Of a stretch of DNA of 8,349 nucleotides, positions 6,067 through 8,349 are shown in pieces. The translations under genes and the position numbers were made by a program. Below the pieces are notes generated by a model, which did no database searches, was not told where the DNA came from, and saw only the letters and a program-made list of their open reading frames with translations. The DNA comes from Desulfuromonadaceae bacterium UBA2294 (GTDB lineage: Bacteria; Desulfobacterota; Desulfuromonadia; Desulfuromonadales; UBA2294). The stretch spans positions 1 to 8,349 of the forward strand of contig DDWE01000074.1 in NCBI GenBank assembly GCA_002345625.1. Reading direction: 5' to 3'. Position 1 is the stretch's first letter. Every line of letters starts with the position of its first letter.

Positions 6067-7197
6067 ATGAAGGCAATTCTGGCGCTGGCAGACGGCACCG
6101 TTTTTCACGGACGCGCCCTGGGCACCATCGGTGAAACCACGGGCGAAGTGGTTTTCAACACCAGTATGACCGGTTATCAGGAGATCCTGACCGACCCGTC
6201 CTATCGTGGTGAAATCGTCACCATGACCTACCCGCAAATCGGCAATTACGGGATCAACCCCGAAGATGTCGAATCGGTTCGACCGCATCTGGCTGGATTC
6301 GTGGTGAAAGAAGCCTGCGCTTTTCCGAGCAACTGGCGTTCAACCATGAGCCTCAGCGCTTACCTGCTGGAGAACAAAATCGTCGGCATCGAAGGGATCG
6401 ACACCCGCGCCCTGGTCCGTCACATCCGTGATCGTGGCGCCCAGACCGGTATTATTTCATCGGTCGACCTCGATGTGCAGAGCCTCATTGCCAAGGCCAC
6501 AGCCGCACCAACCTTGGTCGGTCGTGACCTCGTACAAGAGGTGACCTGCGAAAAGCCATACGACTGGAAAGAGGGGAGTTGGTCCCTTGAAGCCGGCTAC
6601 GCACAGCAAACCACAGCGGGCGCCTATCGTGTGATTGCCTACGATTTCGGCATCAAGCGTAACATTCTGCGTAATCTGGTCGAGCGCAACTGCTCGGTCA
6701 CGGTTGTCCCTGCGACAACACCGGCAGCCGAGGTGCTGAAAATGCAGCCGGATGGTGTCTTTCTCAGTAACGGACCCGGCGACCCGGAACCGATCACCTA
6801 CGCTCAGGACGCCATCCGTGACCTCCTCGGCAAGGTGCCGGTCTTCGGCATCTGTCTCGGTCATCAACTCCTCGCGCTGGCCCTCGGTGCCCGGACCTAC
6901 AAACTCAAATTCGGTCATCGCGGCGGCAACCAGCCGGTACGGCGCGGCACCGGATCCAATGTTGAGATCACCTCGCAGAACCACGGTTTTGCTGTCGATG
7001 CCGCCACCCTTGGCGATCAGGCGACCGTGACCCATATCAATCTTAACGACAATACGGTCGAGGGACTCAGCCATAACAGCGTCCCGGCCTTTTCGGTACA
7101 GTATCACCCTGAAGCATCCCCCGGTCCGCACGATGCCCGCTATCTGTTCGACCAGTTCATTGAGATGATGGAACAACATAAAACAGGCAAAAGGTAA
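6067..7197 (+). CDS. carA: Carbamoyl-phosphate synthase small (glutaminase) subunit
   Basis: This 376-residue subunit hydrolyses glutamine and channels ammonia to CarB, giving carbamoyl phosphate for pyrimidine and arginine synthesis. The N-terminal CPSase_sm domain (about 1-140) includes GEVVFNTSMTGYQEILTDPSY (26-46) and GIEGIDTRALVRHIR (107-121). The C-terminal class I glutamine amidotransferase domain (about 187-370) carries SNGPGDP (234-240), nucleophile Cys263 in FGICLGHQ, GHRGGNQPV (283-291), TSQNHGF (302-308), and the triad residues His347 and Glu349 in VQYHPEASPGP. Length and motifs are complete. The canonical MKAILALADGT start is preceded by GGAG (6052-6055) at a rather long 11-base spacing, so initiation may be moderate or helped by translation from pyrC, whose stop is 20 bases upstream. 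carB follows after an 89-base gap, unusually long for this operon. Confidence 0.98.
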   Translation: MKAILALADGTVFHGRALGTIGETTGEVVFNTSMTGYQEILTDPSYRGEIVTMTYPQIGNYGINPEDVESVRPHLAGFVVKEACAFPSNWRSTMSLSAYLLENKIVGIEGIDTRALVRHIRDRGAQTGIISSVDLDVQSLIAKATAAPTLVGRDLVQEVTCEKPYDWKEGSWSLEAGYAQQTTAGAYRVIAYDFGIKRNILRNLVERNCSVTVVPATTPAAEVLKMQPDGVFLSNGPGDPEPITYAQDAIRDLLGKVPVFGICLGHQLLALALGARTYKLKFGHRGGNQPVRRGTGSNVEITSQNHGFAVDAATLGDQATVTHINLNDNTVEGLSHNSVPAFSVQYHPEASPGPHDARYLFDQFIEMMEQHKTGKR

Positions 7198-7210
7198 ACG
7201 CTCTAGCAGT

Positions 7211-7263
7211 AAAAGAAAGGGTCTTATAAACAACCACTTAACCCTTTCACCCTTAACCTTTTT
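7211..7263 (+). repeat. Inverted repeats in the carA-carB gap
   Basis: GAAAGGGT (7215-7222) and ACCCTTTC (7241-7248) form a perfect 8-bp stem with an 18-base, A/C-rich loop. The same left arm (7211-7222) can instead pair imperfectly with the next segment, ACCCTTAACCTTTT (7249-7262), which ends in five T residues (7259-7263). The two pairings exclude each other. The gap is also AT-richer than the flanking genes and holds a TATAAA at 7225-7230 without a convincing -35 box. It could be a weak attenuator, a processing or stabilising hairpin that sets the carA:carB ratio, or chance. The hairpins and the exclusivity are seen; any role is inferred. Confidence 0.4.
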
Positions 7264-7286
7264 CCTCGAATCACGAAAGAAATGTC

Positions 7287-8349
7287 ATGCCGAAACGTAC
7301 AGACCTGAAAAAGATCCTCATCATCGGTGCTGGCCCGATCATCATTGGCCAGGCTTGTGAATTTGATTACTCCGGCACTCAGGCCTGCAAGGCCCTGAAA
7401 GAGGAGGGGTACGAAGTCATCCTGCTGAATTCAAACCCGGCAACAATCATGACTGACCCCGATTTCGCCGATCGTACCTACATCGAACCGGTGACACCCG
7501 ACACTCTGGCCAAGATCGTTGAGCGAGAGCGTCCGGACGCTATCCTGCCGACCCTCGGTGGCCAGACCGCCCTGAACACCGCCGTCGCCCTGGCCAAAAA
7601 CGGCACTCTGGAAAAATTCGGCGTTGAACTGATTGGCGCCAAACTACCGGCCATCGAAATGGCCGAGGACCGGACCCTGTTTAAAGCCGCCATGGAGCGC
7701 ATCGGCATTGCTGTGCCGCGCTCGGGACTGGCGCATAACTACGATGAAGCGATGAAAGTTGTCAGCCATGTCGGCTTTCCGGCCATCATCCGTCCGTCAT
7801 TTACGCTCGGCGGCACCGGTGGCGGCATCGCTTATAACATGGAAGAGTACGAGCAGATGGCCGTCGCCGGTATCGACGCTTCGCCGACTGACGAAATCCT
7901 GATTGAGGAATCGGTCATCGGCTGGAAAGAGTACGAGCTCGAGGTCATGCGCGACCTGGCTGACAACGTCGTCATTATCTGCTCGATCGAAAATCTCGAC
8001 CCGATGGGAGTTCATACCGGCGATTCGATCACGGTCGCCCCGGCCCAGACCCTCACCGACAAGGAATACCAGATCCTGCGCGACGCCTCGATCCGCATCA
8101 TCCGTGAAATCGGGGTCGAGACCGGTGGCTCCAACATTCAGTTCGGCATCAATCCGGACGACGGGCGACTGGTCGTCATCGAGATGAACCCGCGGGTATC
8201 GCGCTCCTCAGCACTGGCCTCAAAAGCGACCGGCTTCCCCATTGCCAAGATCGCGGCCAAGCTGTCAGTCGGCTACACCCTCGACGAAATCTCCAACGAC
8301 ATTACCCGGGAAACCCTGGCCTCGTTCGAGCCGACCATCGACTACGTGG
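7287..8349 (+). CDS. carB: Carbamoyl-phosphate synthase large subunit (5' part, cut by window edge)
   Basis: The first 354 residues of a protein usually near 1,070 are present; the frame is open to the last base. CarB uses two ATP, bicarbonate and ammonia delivered from CarA to make carbamoyl phosphate. The visible part is the pre-ATP-grasp domain (IIGAGPIIIGQACEFDYSG at 12-30, NSNPATIMTDP at 48-58, LPTLGGQTALN at 87-97) and the first ATP-grasp domain, the carboxyphosphate site. That domain holds IRPSFTLGGTGGG (168-180), EESVIGWKEYELEVMRD (207-223), ENLDPMGVHTGDSITVAPAQTL (235-256) and the metal-binding segment IEMNPRVSRSSALASKATG (298-316). The second synthetase half and the allosteric domain lie outside. 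MPKRTDLKKILIIG is the usual N-terminus; the Shine-Dalgarno is weak (GAAAGAAA upstream). An ATG at 7282 is in another frame and closes after eight codons. No frameshift was seen. Confidence 0.97.
   Translation, partial: MPKRTDLKKILIIGAGPIIIGQACEFDYSGTQACKALKEEGYEVILLNSNPATIMTDPDFADRTYIEPVTPDTLAKIVERERPDAILPTLGGQTALNTAVALAKNGTLEKFGVELIGAKLPAIEMAEDRTLFKAAMERIGIAVPRSGLAHNYDEAMKVVSHVGFPAIIRPSFTLGGTGGGIAYNMEEYEQMAVAGIDASPTDEILIEESVIGWKEYELEVMRDLADNVVIICSIENLDPMGVHTGDSITVAPAQTLTDKEYQILRDASIRIIREIGVETGGSNIQFGINPDDGRLVVIEMNPRVSRSSALASKATGFPIAKIAAKLSVGYTLDEISNDITRETLASFEPTIDYV

Noticed and set aside
6457..7233. 258-codon minus-strand open frame over carA and the carA-carB gap
   Set aside because: Same pattern: antisense to carA, no motif, shadow of codon bias. 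The same applies to the minus-strand frames at 939-1379 and 5701-6288.
1..8349. Mobile elements, CRISPR, defence or biosynthetic cluster, horizontally acquired island
   Set aside because: All genes are conserved housekeeping genes on one strand with similar codon style. No transposase, integrase, tRNA, direct-repeat array or attachment-site-like repeat was seen.

Overview
The window is an ordinary, compact chromosomal segment of a moderately GC-rich bacterium (composition judged by eye, not counted). All seven genes lie on the + strand and every reading frame is intact. Order: glyoxalase I (22-408), lepA (546-2348), lepB (2351-3022), then pyrR-pyrB-pyrC-carA-carB (from 3245; carB runs off the right edge). 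PyrR-controlled pyr operons are best known in Gram-positive bacteria. However, the E. coli-type short glyoxalase I, the single-span short LepB and the order lepA-lepB / pyrR-pyrB-pyrC-carA-carB point to a deltaproteobacterium of the Desulfuromonadales (Geobacter/Desulfuromonas/Pelobacter relatives). That placement rests on remembered gene order and protein style, not on a search.

Region 1 (1-545) holds the glyoxalase gene with a strong Shine-Dalgarno (SD), a short hairpin behind it, and a sigma70-like promoter (479-507) just ahead of lepA. Region 2 (546-3022) is a tight two-gene unit, lepA-lepB, with 2 bases between stop and start; it encodes the ribosome-associated GTPase EF4 and signal peptidase I. 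Region 3 (3023-3244) is the most information-dense part: a promoter, a PyrR-binding hairpin with the CAGAGA hexaloop, an antiterminator, and an intrinsic terminator directly before pyrR.

Region 4 (3245-8349) encodes the regulator PyrR and the first three steps of de novo pyrimidine synthesis. CarA and CarB make carbamoyl phosphate, PyrB condenses it with aspartate, and PyrC closes the ring to dihydroorotate. PyrR senses UMP/UTP and should terminate transcription of its own operon through the leader.

The least ordinary observation is a 33-codon open frame (3147-3248) in the attenuator. It has an SD buried in the PyrR-binding hairpin, reads straight through the terminator, and ends in an ATGA overlap with the pyrR start. 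This suggests that PyrR binding might control leader translation as well as transcription termination, or that the leader is translationally coupled to pyrR. A second spot worth attention is the 89-base carA-carB gap, which contains competing inverted repeats. No mobile element, CRISPR array, tRNA, rRNA or other novel multi-gene system was seen.
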